Origin: Mycolicibacterium peregrinum
Lineage (GTDB): Bacteria; Actinomycetota; Actinomycetes; Mycobacteriales; Mycobacteriaceae
DNA length: 50,243 bases
Direction of reading: 5' to 3'
Assembly: GCF_002102345.1 (NCBI RefSeq)
Contig: NZ_LQPP01000017.1
Coordinates: 1-50,243, forward strand
How positions within the stretch are numbered: position 1 is the stretch's first letter; the number at the start of each line of letters is the position of its first letter. A model generated the notes under the pieces. The model searched no databases, was not told the origin of the DNA, and saw only the letters and a program-made list of their open reading frames with translations. This document shows positions 16,742 to 25,407 of the stretch, piece after piece. The position numbers and the translations under genes are program-made.

Positions 16742-17884
16742 TCAGTAACCCATGGCCCGGCCCATCAGATCCTTCATGATTTCGGTGGTGCCCGCGTACA
16801 GCCGCTGGACCCGCGAGTCGCGCCACAGCCTGGCTACCTCGTACTCGTTGATGTAGCCATATCCGCCGTACATCTGCAGACAGCGGTCGATGATTTCCCA
16901 CTGGACTTCCGAGGTCCACCACTTCAGGCCGGCAGCGTCCTGGTCGGTCAGCGTGCCGTCGTTGACGGACAGCACGCACTGATCGAGATAGGTCTGGGCG
17001 GCATCGAGTTTGGTCTGCATCTCAGCCAGAAAGTGCCGGTTGACCTGGAATTTGCCGATCGGCTGTCCGAATGCGGTGCGCTCCAGCGCGTAGGCCTTGG
17101 TCAGGTCCAGTGCGCGGCGGGCGGCGGGCAATGCGTAACAGGCCACCCCGACCCGTTCGCTGGGGAGGTTCGACACCAGATGGTAGAAGCCGCGATTGAT
17201 TTCACCGACGAGGTTCTCCTTGGGCACTTTGACGTCTTCGAAGAACAGCTCGGCGGTGTCAGCGGAGTACTGGCCGATCTTGTCGAGCTTGCGGCCGCGG
17301 GTGAACCCCTCCATACCGTCCTCGATCATCAGCAGGCTGATGCCCTTGTGTCGGGCCGACGGGTCCGTCTTGACCGCCGTCAGTACCAGCTTGGACAGCA
17401 GGCCGTTGCTGATAAAGGTCTTCTGGCCGTTGACCACCCAATGGTCACCCTCGTCACGGGCCGTGGTCTTGATGCCTGCCAGATCCGATCCCGCCGCAGG
17501 CTCGGACATCGCGATGGAGCCGATGTATTCACCGGAGATGAACTTGGGCAGCCACCGTTGTTTTTGCTCATCGGTGGTGAGGTGATTCAGGTACGGCATC
17601 AGGATGTCGTTCTGCACGCCCAAGCCGATGCCGACGGACCCGGTGCCGAACATCTCCTCGGAGATGATCTGATTGAACCGGAAGTCCTTGACGCCCAATC
17701 CGCCGTACTTTTCGTCGAACTCCCAACCGATCAAGCCGTGTTCGCCTGCGGCGCGCCAGGCCTCGCGGCTGACCTTGCCGTCTTTCTCCCACTTCTCGAC
17801 GTTCGGGACGCATTCCCGTTCGAAGAATGCTCGTGCGGTGGCCCGGAAGTCATCGTGCACTTCCTCGAAGATGTTGCGGCGCAT
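16742..17884 (-). CDS. Acyl-CoA dehydrogenase, long-chain/isovaleryl type
   Basis: 380 residues, full-length homotetramer-type enzyme. FAD/acyl contacts: IAMSEPAAGSDLAGIKTTA and WVVNGQKTFISNG. The helix segment SNLPSERVGVACYAL holds the Glu at the position used by long-chain and isovaleryl enzymes, while the C-terminal LYAGTTEIMKDLMGR lacks the alternative Glu. Dimer segment RTAFGQPIGKFQVNRH. ATG is preceded by AGAGGAAAAGG. It follows the 20094/18889 pair by 24 bp, as the third gene of that minus operon. Confidence 0.92.
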   Translation of the reverse strand: MRRNIFEEVHDDFRATARAFFERECVPNVEKWEKDGKVSREAWRAAGEHGLIGWEFDEKYGGLGVKDFRFNQIISEEMFGTGSVGIGLGVQNDILMPYLNHLTTDEQKQRWLPKFISGEYIGSIAMSEPAAGSDLAGIKTTARDEGDHWVVNGQKTFISNGLLSKLVLTAVKTDPSARHKGISLLMIEDGMEGFTRGRKLDKIGQYSADTAELFFEDVKVPKENLVGEINRGFYHLVSNLPSERVGVACYALPAARRALDLTKAYALERTAFGQPIGKFQVNRHFLAEMQTKLDAAQTYLDQCVLSVNDGTLTDQDAAGLKWWTSEVQWEIIDRCLQMYGGYGYINEYEVARLWRDSRVQRLYAGTTEIMKDLMGRAMGY

Positions 17885-17908
17885 GTACCTTTTCCTCTGC
17901 TCGACAGG

Positions 17909-18889
17909 TCAGTTGGCCCAGGTGACGACGGCGGGGAGCGCGCGGCCCGGGGCGTAGGTTTCGAAGAGTTGTTCGCCGAGGAACGACTCGAGCTGGTCAT
18001 GTGAACCGCACAGCGCATCCAGCTGGAACCCGCGCGTGACGTAGCGGTGCAGATCATGCTCAGCGGTCAATCCGATCGCGCCGCACACCTGTAGGGCCAC
18101 ATCGCTGACCGCGCGATGTGCTCGGCCGGCGGCGACCTTGGCGGTCACTGCCGAGAGTTGCCCGCCGTACCGCCACGATTCCCCGAGCAGTGCCCGCGCG
18201 CCGGCCAGCACCGCTGACGCATCGGCCAGTGCGTGTCGGGGCGACTGGAACGATCCGATGGGCCCGCCGAACTGTACCCGCACGCTGACGTGTTCGACCG
18301 CAATGTGCAGCGCCCGCTCTGCGAGTGCGGCCAGCTCAGTGGCAAGCGCACGCTGCGCCGCGGCGATGGCCTGGTTCCATTGGGCGGAGGCCTCGACCAA
18401 GGCGGCGTCCAGCGGTCCGGTCACCCGAGTCCAGAATGTCGATGCGTCAAAGGTGTCCAGCCGCTCACCGTGCAGCTTGGCAGCATCGAGCACGCCGATC
18501 GACACCTTTCCCGTCGGCCCAGGCACCGGGACCACCAACCTGCCTTCGAGTGGTCCCAGCACAATGCCCGACACGTGGTCTTCGCTGGAACCCGGAACAT
18601 GTCCGCGCGCCAGATCGGGCAGGACGACGTGGTCGACATTCTCGTCGAGCACACCGGCCAACTCGGCGATCATGACGCGATCAAGGCAGTCGGTGAGCGC
18701 CAGCGAACGACCTTGAGCACGGAACAGCAGTTCGCACGCCTCGACGGGGTATTCGGCTTCGATGTCCGACCAGCCCAGTTCAGCCAGTCGTGGCCCGATC
18801 GCCACATGTTCGGGTGTGCCCTTACCCGCCAGTTCGTCGAAGAGCCGGAACACCGCCTCCTCGACCATCGGCCACGTTTCGTCGGTCAT
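17909..18889 (-). CDS. Acyl-CoA dehydrogenase-like subunit (short partner)
   Basis: 326 residues, short dehydrogenase-like protein with a degenerate middle domain. C-terminal segments SVRVQFGGPIGSFQSPRH and LQVCGAIGLTAEHDLH match FAD/dimer contacts. No catalytic Glu is apparent. ATG 18889 overlaps the stop of the upstream dehydrogenase by 4 bp. An earlier in-frame start at 18991 would lie inside that gene and is not needed. It is inferred to form a heteromer with the 18886-20094 product. Confidence 0.83.
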   Translation of the reverse strand: MTDETWPMVEEAVFRLFDELAGKGTPEHVAIGPRLAELGWSDIEAEYPVEACELLFRAQGRSLALTDCLDRVMIAELAGVLDENVDHVVLPDLARGHVPGSSEDHVSGIVLGPLEGRLVVPVPGPTGKVSIGVLDAAKLHGERLDTFDASTFWTRVTGPLDAALVEASAQWNQAIAAAQRALATELAALAERALHIAVEHVSVRVQFGGPIGSFQSPRHALADASAVLAGARALLGESWRYGGQLSAVTAKVAAGRAHRAVSDVALQVCGAIGLTAEHDLHRYVTRGFQLDALCGSHDQLESFLGEQLFETYAPGRALPAVVTWAN

Positions 18890-20094
18890 TTGCCTCTCTC
18901 TTTCGGGAGCCCGAGAAGGTGATCGGCGATGATGCCCCGCTGCACTTCGGCTGTGCCACCCATTACCGTCGCGGCCCGCGAATACCACCACTCGGCCCGT
19001 GCGGTGTCGAGTGCCGCGCCGCCCTGGCCCGTCCCGGCGATCATCCGCTCGCGGGTGATTTCCAAGATGAGGTCGTTGACCTCTTTCTCGGCCCGGCCGA
19101 ACAACAACTTGTCGATGCTACTTTCTGCACCCACCGCCTCACCCGCGGCGAGACGGCGCACCGTGGTGGCGGTACGGGCCTGCGCGGCTGCCACGTCGAC
19201 ATAGACGCGGGCGAAGCGTTGCCGCTGCGTATCGGTGGCACCAGTGGTGACCATCTCCGCCCGCAGCCGGCTCATTTCGGTGAGCACCTTGTTCAGGACG
19301 GCGTAGCCGTACATGCCGCGTTCGTACTGCATGAGGTGCATCGCCACGGCCCACCCACCGTTGACTTCGCCCACCACCCGGTCACCGTCGACGCGGACGT
19401 CGTCGAAGAACACCTCGGCCAGTTCGCGGCGCCCGCTGGCCAGCGCGATCGGACGGACCGTGACCCCAGGCGCGTCGGCGTCGACCATCATCATGGTCAG
19501 GCCGCGGTGGCGGCTCTCGGGTGCGCCGGTACGGACCAGCGCCAACAACCGGGTTGCCGTCGGTCCCTGACTGGTCCAGATCTTCTGGCCGTTGAGCACG
19601 AACCCGCCTGCGCCGTCATCGACCGCGCGGGTGCGCAGGGTGGCCAGGTCGCTGCCGGACTCTGGCTCGGAGAAGCTCTGTCCCCACCATTCGGCGCCGC
19701 TGAGGTAGCCGGGGAGGTACCGGGCACCCAGCTCCGGGGCGAATTTCAGCAGCGCCGGGCCGAGTGTTTCCAATGTCCAGTGCTGAGCCGGGATGGGCAG
19801 CATCGCGTAGCCGAGTTCCTCGTAGTACACGGCACGATGGATTTCGTTGCCGCCGAGGCCGCCCGCGGACTCGGGCCAGCCGTACCGGTTCCAGCCGTCG
19901 GCGTAGAGCCGGGCCATCACCGTGGCGTCGTGGGTCAGCCCGTCCTCGGCGTTGGTGAACGCGGCCGAACGCCATTGATCGGCCGCATCCAGCTCACGGA
20001 GGTACCGCCGGAATTCCTGGCGATACACGGCGACATGGGAGATGTATTCATCGTGACGGCGGCCGGTTACGGCGCTGTCAGCAGGGGCGGTCAA
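18886..20094 (-). CDS. Acyl-CoA dehydrogenase, catalytic-type partner
   Basis: 402 residues. Visible: QSFSEPESGSDLATLRTRA, VLNGQKIWTSQGPTA, AVAMHLMQYERGMYGY with Glu in the helix used by mycobacterial heteromeric enzymes, and MGGTAEVQRGIIADHLLGLP. The start is TTG at 20094 with AAGGGGGA upstream. It is first gene of the minus operon divergent from the aldehyde dehydrogenase; motif copy 4 lies in the gap. It probably acts with the downstream short subunit on a bulky acyl-CoA. Confidence 0.88.
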   Translation of the reverse strand: MTAPADSAVTGRRHDEYISHVAVYRQEFRRYLRELDAADQWRSAAFTNAEDGLTHDATVMARLYADGWNRYGWPESAGGLGGNEIHRAVYYEELGYAMLPIPAQHWTLETLGPALLKFAPELGARYLPGYLSGAEWWGQSFSEPESGSDLATLRTRAVDDGAGGFVLNGQKIWTSQGPTATRLLALVRTGAPESRHRGLTMMMVDADAPGVTVRPIALASGRRELAEVFFDDVRVDGDRVVGEVNGGWAVAMHLMQYERGMYGYAVLNKVLTEMSRLRAEMVTTGATDTQRQRFARVYVDVAAAQARTATTVRRLAAGEAVGAESSIDKLLFGRAEKEVNDLILEITRERMIAGTGQGGAALDTARAEWWYSRAATVMGGTAEVQRGIIADHLLGLPKERGK

Positions 20095-20135
20095 CCGGTT
20101 CCCCCTTCATGGGGCCTGGGATCCGATATAGCATC

Positions 20136-20152
20136 GAATCCGCTAAACAGTT
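20136..20152 (-). promoter_or_regulatory. Shared operator-like motif, copy 4 (minus strand)
   Basis: Read on the minus strand this is AACTGTTTAGCGGATTC, fitting AACTRTWTMGCKNATT. It sits in the 112-bp gap between divergent genes 20094 and 20207. It is the weakest of the four copies but the position is equivalent. Confidence 0.5.
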
Positions 20153-20206
20153 ATCTATAAACCGCTACAATAGCCCACGCTGACACTTCCAGGAGAGGGA
20201 CTGCCA

Positions 20207-21700
20207 ATGACGGCTTCACCTATTGCTGCCGCCACCGTCAACTTCAACCCCGAGACCCGGCTGTTCATCGACGGCAAATTGTGCGACGCGGTAGCCGGTC
20301 GTAGCGCCGCGAACATCAACCCCGCGACCGAGGAGGTGCTCGGCCGAACCCCCGACGCCGGTTCCGTCGATATGGAGCAGGCGATCGCGGCGGCCCGGCG
20401 GGCGTTCGACACCACCGACTGGTCGACCAACCATGAGTTCCGCCAGCGTTGTCTGATGCAGCTGCACGACGCGCTGCAGGAGGAAAAGGAGGACATGCGC
20501 GCCGAGTTGGTCGCTGAGGTGGGCGCGCCGCTGGGTATGACCTACATTGCGCAGCTGGACTGGCCGCTGGCCGACGCGATCCGCTGGCCGGCGCAGTACA
20601 TCTCGGACTTTGCCTGGGAACGCCAGCTCGACGAGGCCGCTCTGTTGGGAGTGCCGTACAACCGCGCTGTGGTCAAGGAGGCGATGGGCGTAGTCGCCGC
20701 CATCACGCCGTGGAACTTCCCGTTCGAGATCATCAGCCACAAGATCGGCCAGATCCTGGCCACCGGCAACACCATGGTGCTCAAACCGGCGATCGAAACC
20801 CCCTGGAACGCCCTACGCTGGGGCCGCATCATCGCCGAGAAGACCGATATCCCAGCCGGAGTCGTCAACATCGTGCCTACCTCCGATAACGACGTTGCCC
20901 GCCCCCTGTTGATCGACCCTCGGGTGGACATGGTCTCGTTCACCGGTTCGACTGCGGTCGGTGAGCTGATTGGGCGGCTGAGTGCCGCGACCATGAAACG
21001 CAACTTGATGGAGCTCGGCGGCAAGTCGGCGTACCTGCTGCTCGATGACGCAGATCTGGACTCGACCGTGCCCGGCTGCATCGGCGCGCTCATGCACTCG
21101 GGTCAAGGTTGCGCCCTGACCACCCGGATGTTGGTGCCGCGCAAGCATTACGAGGCCGCTGTGGAGATGGCAACCGCGGCGTTCGCCGGCGTGACCGTCG
21201 GCGACCCCAGTGACCCGGCCAACTTCTGCGGCCCGCTGGTGTCGGCCAAGCAGCGCGACCGGGTGCTGGACTACATCCAGGTGGCTCAAGATCAGGGCGC
21301 TCGGGTGACCATCGGCGGCGGCAGGCCCCAAGGCCTGGACCGCGGATACTTCGTCGAGCCGACCGTTCTCGCCGACGTCGCTCCCGACCACCGGGTGTTC
21401 CAGGAGGAAATCTTCGGCCCGGTCATCACCATCACGCCGTACGACGGCGGCGATGAGGGTGCAGTAGAAATGGCCAACAACTCGACCTACGGTTTGGCCG
21501 GCACGGTGCTGGGCTCCCACGAGCGTGCGATGGCTGTGGCCCGGCGTATCCGTAGCGGATCGGTGAACGTCAACGGTGCCATCTTCTACGGCGCCGACGC
21601 GCCGTTCGGTGGGTACAAGATGAGCGGGATCGGCCGGCAGAACGGTGTCGAGGGATTCGAGCAGCACCTGCAGACCAAGGTCATCGCCTATTCGGACTGA
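20207..21700 (+). CDS. NAD(P)-dependent aldehyde dehydrogenase
   Basis: 497 residues, full-length ALDH. Landmarks: ITPWNFPFE with Asn170, FTGSTAVGELI, general-base Glu269 in LMELGGKSA, nucleophile Cys302 in HSGQGCALTTR, EEIFGPVITI, and PFGGYKMSGIGRQNG near the end. All catalytic residues are present. AGGAGAGGG precedes ATG. It probably oxidises an aldehyde (for example from P450 plus mycofactocin-SDR steps) to the carboxylate before CoA activation. It heads the plus-strand block, with a hairpin after it. Confidence 0.95.
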   Translation: MTASPIAAATVNFNPETRLFIDGKLCDAVAGRSAANINPATEEVLGRTPDAGSVDMEQAIAAARRAFDTTDWSTNHEFRQRCLMQLHDALQEEKEDMRAELVAEVGAPLGMTYIAQLDWPLADAIRWPAQYISDFAWERQLDEAALLGVPYNRAVVKEAMGVVAAITPWNFPFEIISHKIGQILATGNTMVLKPAIETPWNALRWGRIIAEKTDIPAGVVNIVPTSDNDVARPLLIDPRVDMVSFTGSTAVGELIGRLSAATMKRNLMELGGKSAYLLLDDADLDSTVPGCIGALMHSGQGCALTTRMLVPRKHYEAAVEMATAAFAGVTVGDPSDPANFCGPLVSAKQRDRVLDYIQVAQDQGARVTIGGGRPQGLDRGYFVEPTVLADVAPDHRVFQEEIFGPVITITPYDGGDEGAVEMANNSTYGLAGTVLGSHERAMAVARRIRSGSVNVNGAIFYGADAPFGGYKMSGIGRQNGVEGFEQHLQTKVIAYSD

Positions 21701-21728
21701 CTGTCTGACGTTCGTGTTCGTTCTTGTG

Positions 21729-21747
21729 TGGCCGCTAAATGCGGTCA
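21729..21747. terminator. Possible hairpin after aldehyde dehydrogenase
   Basis: TGGCCGC and GCGGTCA flank a 5-nt loop TAAAT, with one G-T type mismatch in the stem. It lies 28 bp past the stop. It is short, so termination may be partial. Confidence 0.35.
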
Positions 21748-21829
21748 TATCTGATCAGACTCTTCAATTCGGCCGCAGTCTCCGATACTGTTCTGACACT
21801 ACTGTTCACTAATTGAAAGGCGATCGCCG

Positions 21830-22618
21830 GTGGATTTGAATGTCCGCGACAAGGCATATGCCCTCGTCGGAGGCACAGCCGGGATGGGTTTGGCCGGAGC
21901 CAAGGTATTGGCTGCAGACGGGGCCGCCGTGGCAGTGATCGGCCGCGACGAGACGAGAGCCAAAGCGGCCGTCGACGCGCTCACCGAAGCAGGCGCGTCG
22001 GCGGCGTACGCCGTCACCGCCGACGTGAGCCAGCCGGGAGTGGCGGTCGATGTGGTGACCGACGCAGTGAAACTCCTGGGGCGTCTTGATGGCATCGCCA
22101 TCACCATGGGCACTGCGGGCATGATGCCGATCGACTCTGACGACGAGGCGTGGGACGCGGCTTTCCGTGACGTGCTGCTCGCGACGACACGGAGTGTCCA
22201 GGCCGCCATCCCGCACCTGGTCAAGACGAAGGGGGCGGTCGTCACCACCTCCGCCTACTCGTCGCGTGCACCGCACGAACCCCGGCTGCCGTACGCAAGC
22301 CTGAAGGCCGCAGTGGCGACATTCACCCGCGGTATCGCCCGTACCTATGGCAAGGACGGTATCCGGGCCAACTCCATTGCCCCCGGCGCAGTGGAAACCG
22401 ATGCGCTGCACGCTATTCGGGGCTATATCGCGGAGAATAAAGGCTACCCGTACGACGAGGCCCTGGAGCGCGCCCTGGTCGAAGACTTCGGATTCGACGC
22501 CGCACTGGCCCGCCCCGGCCAACCCGATGAGATCGGCGCGCTGATCGCCTTCCTACTGTCGGATCGGTGCGGATTCGTGACAGGCCAGACAATCTACGCC
22601 GACGGAGGGGCGCCGTAA
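21830..22618 (+). CDS. SDR-family oxidoreductase
   Basis: 262 residues. GGTAGMG cofactor motif, active-site LPYASLKAAVATF (YxxxK intact), catalytic Ser region VVTTSAYSS, IAPGAVETDAL, and the ending GFVTGQTIYADGG. The GTG start at 21830 follows GAAAGG. The product is a standard classical SDR; the substrate is unknown. It is followed after 2 bp by the NTF2-like gene, then the CaiB/BaiF gene, suggesting one transcription unit. Its upstream gap holds ACTGTTCACTAATT, which loosely resembles the shared motif with one base missing. Confidence 0.87.
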   Translation: MDLNVRDKAYALVGGTAGMGLAGAKVLAADGAAVAVIGRDETRAKAAVDALTEAGASAAYAVTADVSQPGVAVDVVTDAVKLLGRLDGIAITMGTAGMMPIDSDDEAWDAAFRDVLLATTRSVQAAIPHLVKTKGAVVTTSAYSSRAPHEPRLPYASLKAAVATFTRGIARTYGKDGIRANSIAPGAVETDALHAIRGYIAENKGYPYDEALERALVEDFGFDAALARPGQPDEIGALIAFLLSDRCGFVTGQTIYADGGAP

Positions 22619-22620
22619 CC

Positions 22621-23202
22621 ATGACAGATCGTGCAGAGGTCGAGAGGGAGTTTCGTCATTACTATCGCACCGGTCCGGTGCTGGAGGACTGGGTAGGGTG
22701 GGCCAACCTGTTCACCGACGACGCCCCCTACTTCGATCACTTCTACGGAACATTCATCGGCCCCAACGAAATTGCGCCGTACCTCGAAGGCACCATGGGA
22801 GCCTCGCCCATGGTGTACACCGTCCTGAAGTGGTACGTCATCGACGGTGACCGGGTGGTGTACGAGTGCCTCAACCGGGCTGACAACCCCGAGCCCGGGG
22901 CACCGCCCATCGACTTCCCCTCTTATCAGGTTGTCGACTACGCCGGTGCGGGCAAGTGGAGCCGAGAAGAGGACATCTGGATCATGGGCGAAATGAAGGA
23001 TTTCGCCCACCGCTACAGCGAAGCCGAACGTGCGTTCCCGCAGACGCTCGAAGACAAGTTGAGCCGGGCGGACTGGGGTCCGTGGGTCGATTGGGCGCGT
23101 CCGCAGCCTGGCCACCGAGCCCGGCCCTCGTGGTACGACAAGCCAGGTTTCACACCTTTCCGGAGCATCCGTGACATCGATTTCGGAATCCGTTCCCACT
23201 GA
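22621..23202 (+). CDS. NTF2-like (SnoaL-type) small protein
   Basis: 193 residues. A cone-shaped alpha+beta fold is suggested by VEREFRHYYRTGPVLEDWVG, LFTDDAPYFDHFYGTFIGPN, VLKWYVIDGDRVVYECLNRA and EEDIWIMGEMKDFAHRYSEA, the pattern of SnoaL/NTF2-like proteins that act as isomerases, cyclases, dehydratases or binding proteins. ATG 22621 is two bases after the SDR stop; an upstream in-frame start lies inside the SDR gene. The polar residues D27/D28 and H38 region could form an acid-base site, but the reaction is not known. Confidence 0.7.
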   Translation: MTDRAEVEREFRHYYRTGPVLEDWVGWANLFTDDAPYFDHFYGTFIGPNEIAPYLEGTMGASPMVYTVLKWYVIDGDRVVYECLNRADNPEPGAPPIDFPSYQVVDYAGAGKWSREEDIWIMGEMKDFAHRYSEAERAFPQTLEDKLSRADWGPWVDWARPQPGHRARPSWYDKPGFTPFRSIRDIDFGIRSH

Positions 23203-23234
23203 CCACCAGCCACTGACGTGAAGCGAGACAGGCA

Positions 23235-24446
23235 ATGACAGATATTCTCGATGGAATCCGTGTCGTCGAGTTGGCGGCATGGACGTTCGTTCCGGCTGCC
23301 GGGGCGGTGCTAGCCGACTGGGGAGCCGACGTCATCAAGGTCGAACATCCCGAGACAGGAGACCCGCAGCGGGGCTTGATCAGCTCCGGAATCGTCACCG
23401 GCGCAGGAGGAGTGAATCACTTCATCGAGCAGCCCAACCGCGGCAAGCGCAGCATCGGCCTGGACACCTCGACACCCGAGGGGCTGGAGTTGCTGATGAA
23501 GCTGATCGAGACCGCCGACGTGTTCGTCACGAACCTGCTGCCGGATTCGCGGCAGCGCATGGGTATTGACGTAGACCAGGTCCGGGCACGCAATCCCAAG
23601 ATCATCTACGCCAGGGGCCATGGCTACGGAACGAAGGGTGACCAGGCTTCGCAGGGCGGGTTCGACCTCGCCGCCTACTGGGCGCGCGGCGGCATCGGCG
23701 ACGCGTACTCCGACGGTGCCGGCTCCTATCCGCCGATTCAGCGGCCCGCTTTCGGCGACTCATATGGCGGCCTGGCGATTGCCGGGGGTATCGCTGCGGC
23801 ATTGCTCAAGCGGGAGCGCACTGGCGAACCGTCGGTCGTTGATGTGTCGCTGCTGAACGCCGCGATCTGGCAGCTGGGCCCGGACATCGTCGGTTCAGGT
23901 GTCACCGGACAGGACATTCCGAAGTTCAACCTGGACGAGATGCCCAATCCGATCGCCAGCATCTACAAGACCCGCGACAACCGTTTCATCGCGTTCGTAC
24001 TGCTGCAGGCGGACCGGTTCTGGTCGGACTTCTGCACCCGGATCGGTCGGCCCGACCTGATCGACGACGAACGGTTCGCCAGTGCCGCAGTGCGATTCGG
24101 TAACCGCGTCGAATGCATCGCGGAGTTGCGCCGCAGCTTCGAATCCGAGGATCTGTCGCATTGGGAGAAGGCCTTTGCGGGATTCGATGGTGTGTGGGAT
24201 GTGATGCGTACCGCCCGCGAAGTGCACGAGGATCCGCAGGTGATCGCCAACGGCTACCTGCCGCGCGCAACGGACGTAAACGGCAACGAGTTCGCGTTGG
24301 CAGCCAGCCCGGTGCAATTTGACGAGGCGGCGTTGAACCTGACCTGTGCACCAGGACATGGGGAGCACACCGATGCGTTGCTCGCCGAACTCGGTTTCAG
24401 CGAAGACGAGATCATCGACTTCAAGATCAACTCCGTGGTCCTGTAG
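23235..24446 (+). CDS. CaiB/BaiF family CoA-transferase
   Basis: 403 residues. Class III CoA-transferase: LDGIRVVELAAWTFVPAAG at the N-terminus, WGADVIKVEHPETGD, NRGKRSIGLD, and the catalytic Asp in QGGFDLAAYWARGG. C-terminal half typical (EVHEDPQVIANGYL). It transfers CoA between an acyl-CoA donor and a carboxylic acid, so it can activate the acid without ATP. It is co-directional with the ALDH upstream and overlaps the next gene by one base (stop TAG and GTG share G24446). Confidence 0.92.
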   Translation: MTDILDGIRVVELAAWTFVPAAGAVLADWGADVIKVEHPETGDPQRGLISSGIVTGAGGVNHFIEQPNRGKRSIGLDTSTPEGLELLMKLIETADVFVTNLLPDSRQRMGIDVDQVRARNPKIIYARGHGYGTKGDQASQGGFDLAAYWARGGIGDAYSDGAGSYPPIQRPAFGDSYGGLAIAGGIAAALLKRERTGEPSVVDVSLLNAAIWQLGPDIVGSGVTGQDIPKFNLDEMPNPIASIYKTRDNRFIAFVLLQADRFWSDFCTRIGRPDLIDDERFASAAVRFGNRVECIAELRRSFESEDLSHWEKAFAGFDGVWDVMRTAREVHEDPQVIANGYLPRATDVNGNEFALAASPVQFDEAALNLTCAPGHGEHTDALLAELGFSEDEIIDFKINSVVL

Positions 24447-25390
24447 TGGCGGCCGACGTTCTGGCTCGGCGTTTTCTGCACGTCAACCTGAATTGTGTCT
24501 CGCTGGACGCGACCGAGCAGGTCTACGGCGCGGTGCTCGGTCTGAACGCGCGGATGCGGACCGATCCCAAAATCCCCACCGACGGCACGATTCTCGGTCT
24601 GGACGGTGAAACCTTCTGTGCCACCTCGTTTCTCTACGACGCGCGAGGTGGGCGGGGCGGCTGTGCGTTGGAGGCCATCGAGTACTTCTCGCCGGCGCTT
24701 GGGCGGGATCCAAGCACCGATCCGGTCCGGCCCGGGCTCCGCGCCGCACAGTTGGGTGTTGCGGACGTCGGCGGTGTGGCGTTGGCGTTGCGTGATGCTG
24801 GGTTGGCGGTGGGAGAGCCGGTAGACGGCCTCCTCGGTGACGGGCAGAGGGTGCTCGCGATCGATCCCGACGGCGTCGTCATCGAGTTGACCGAACTTCC
24901 TGTCGGCGCCGATGCCACGAAAGGTGGGTTGTTCAACGGGATCAGGATCGCGGCGATCGACGCGGCAGCCACTGGTGAGTTCCTCACCGCTATCGGGTTC
25001 GATGAGGTTGATGCGCCGAAGACGGTGCCGGTGAACGGTGCGCAACTGGCTCCCGGCGGAACCGGTGAAACAGACTGTGTGGTGGCCCGTTACGCGCTGG
25101 CGGAGGACGGGCATCAGTTCACTTTGGTGGTGGTGCAGCACCCGGCCACCACCGCGACGCCCGTGCCGTGGGGTGGTAACCGACAGGGGCTGTACCGCTG
25201 CGCGTTGCGGGTGGAGAACGTCCATGACGCGCTGGCGGCTGTGCCCGATTCTGTTGAGCGCATGGGTGAACCGGTGTGGTGTCCGTTGCCGGGAACCAAG
25301 ATCGAGGGATTGCATATCGCGTTCCTGCGCTCACCCGACGGGGTGGTGTTCGAGTTCGTCGAGCGCCCACTCGCATATTTCAGGCGCTAG
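24446..25390 (+). CDS. VOC (glyoxalase/dioxygenase-fold) protein
   Basis: 314 residues with repeated beta-alpha-beta-beta-beta units: FLHVNLNCVSLDATEQVYGA opens the first and GIRIAAIDAAATGEFLTAIG a later one. Segments DPDGVVIELTEL and SPDGVVFEFVE are the usual metal-ligand Glu strands. Related folds include glyoxalases, methylmalonyl-CoA epimerase and ring-cleaving dioxygenases; I cannot choose among them. GTG 24446 overlaps the CaiB stop, so translation is coupled. It may process an acyl-CoA made by the CaiB protein. Confidence 0.75.
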   Translation: MAADVLARRFLHVNLNCVSLDATEQVYGAVLGLNARMRTDPKIPTDGTILGLDGETFCATSFLYDARGGRGGCALEAIEYFSPALGRDPSTDPVRPGLRAAQLGVADVGGVALALRDAGLAVGEPVDGLLGDGQRVLAIDPDGVVIELTELPVGADATKGGLFNGIRIAAIDAAATGEFLTAIGFDEVDAPKTVPVNGAQLAPGGTGETDCVVARYALAEDGHQFTLVVVQHPATTATPVPWGGNRQGLYRCALRVENVHDALAAVPDSVERMGEPVWCPLPGTKIEGLHIAFLRSPDGVVFEFVERPLAYFRR

Positions 25391-25407
25391 CCCACGAGGA
25401 GATCGAG

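Noticed and set aside
16742..16979. Extra copy of the shared motif upstream of the GntR gene (ACTATTTGACAGGCTAATCC at about 16668)
   Set aside because: Contains the two halves ACTATTT and GCTAAT but with extra bases between them, so it does not fit the spacing of the other four copies. Kept only as a possible GntR autoregulatory site.
16724..18004. 426-codon plus-strand frame opposite an acyl-CoA dehydrogenase
   Set aside because: Antisense to a full-length enzyme with intact motifs; composition typical of a mirrored third-codon GC frame.
18790..20160. 456-codon plus-strand frame opposite two acyl-CoA dehydrogenase genes
   Set aside because: Shadow frame; no start context and no domain.
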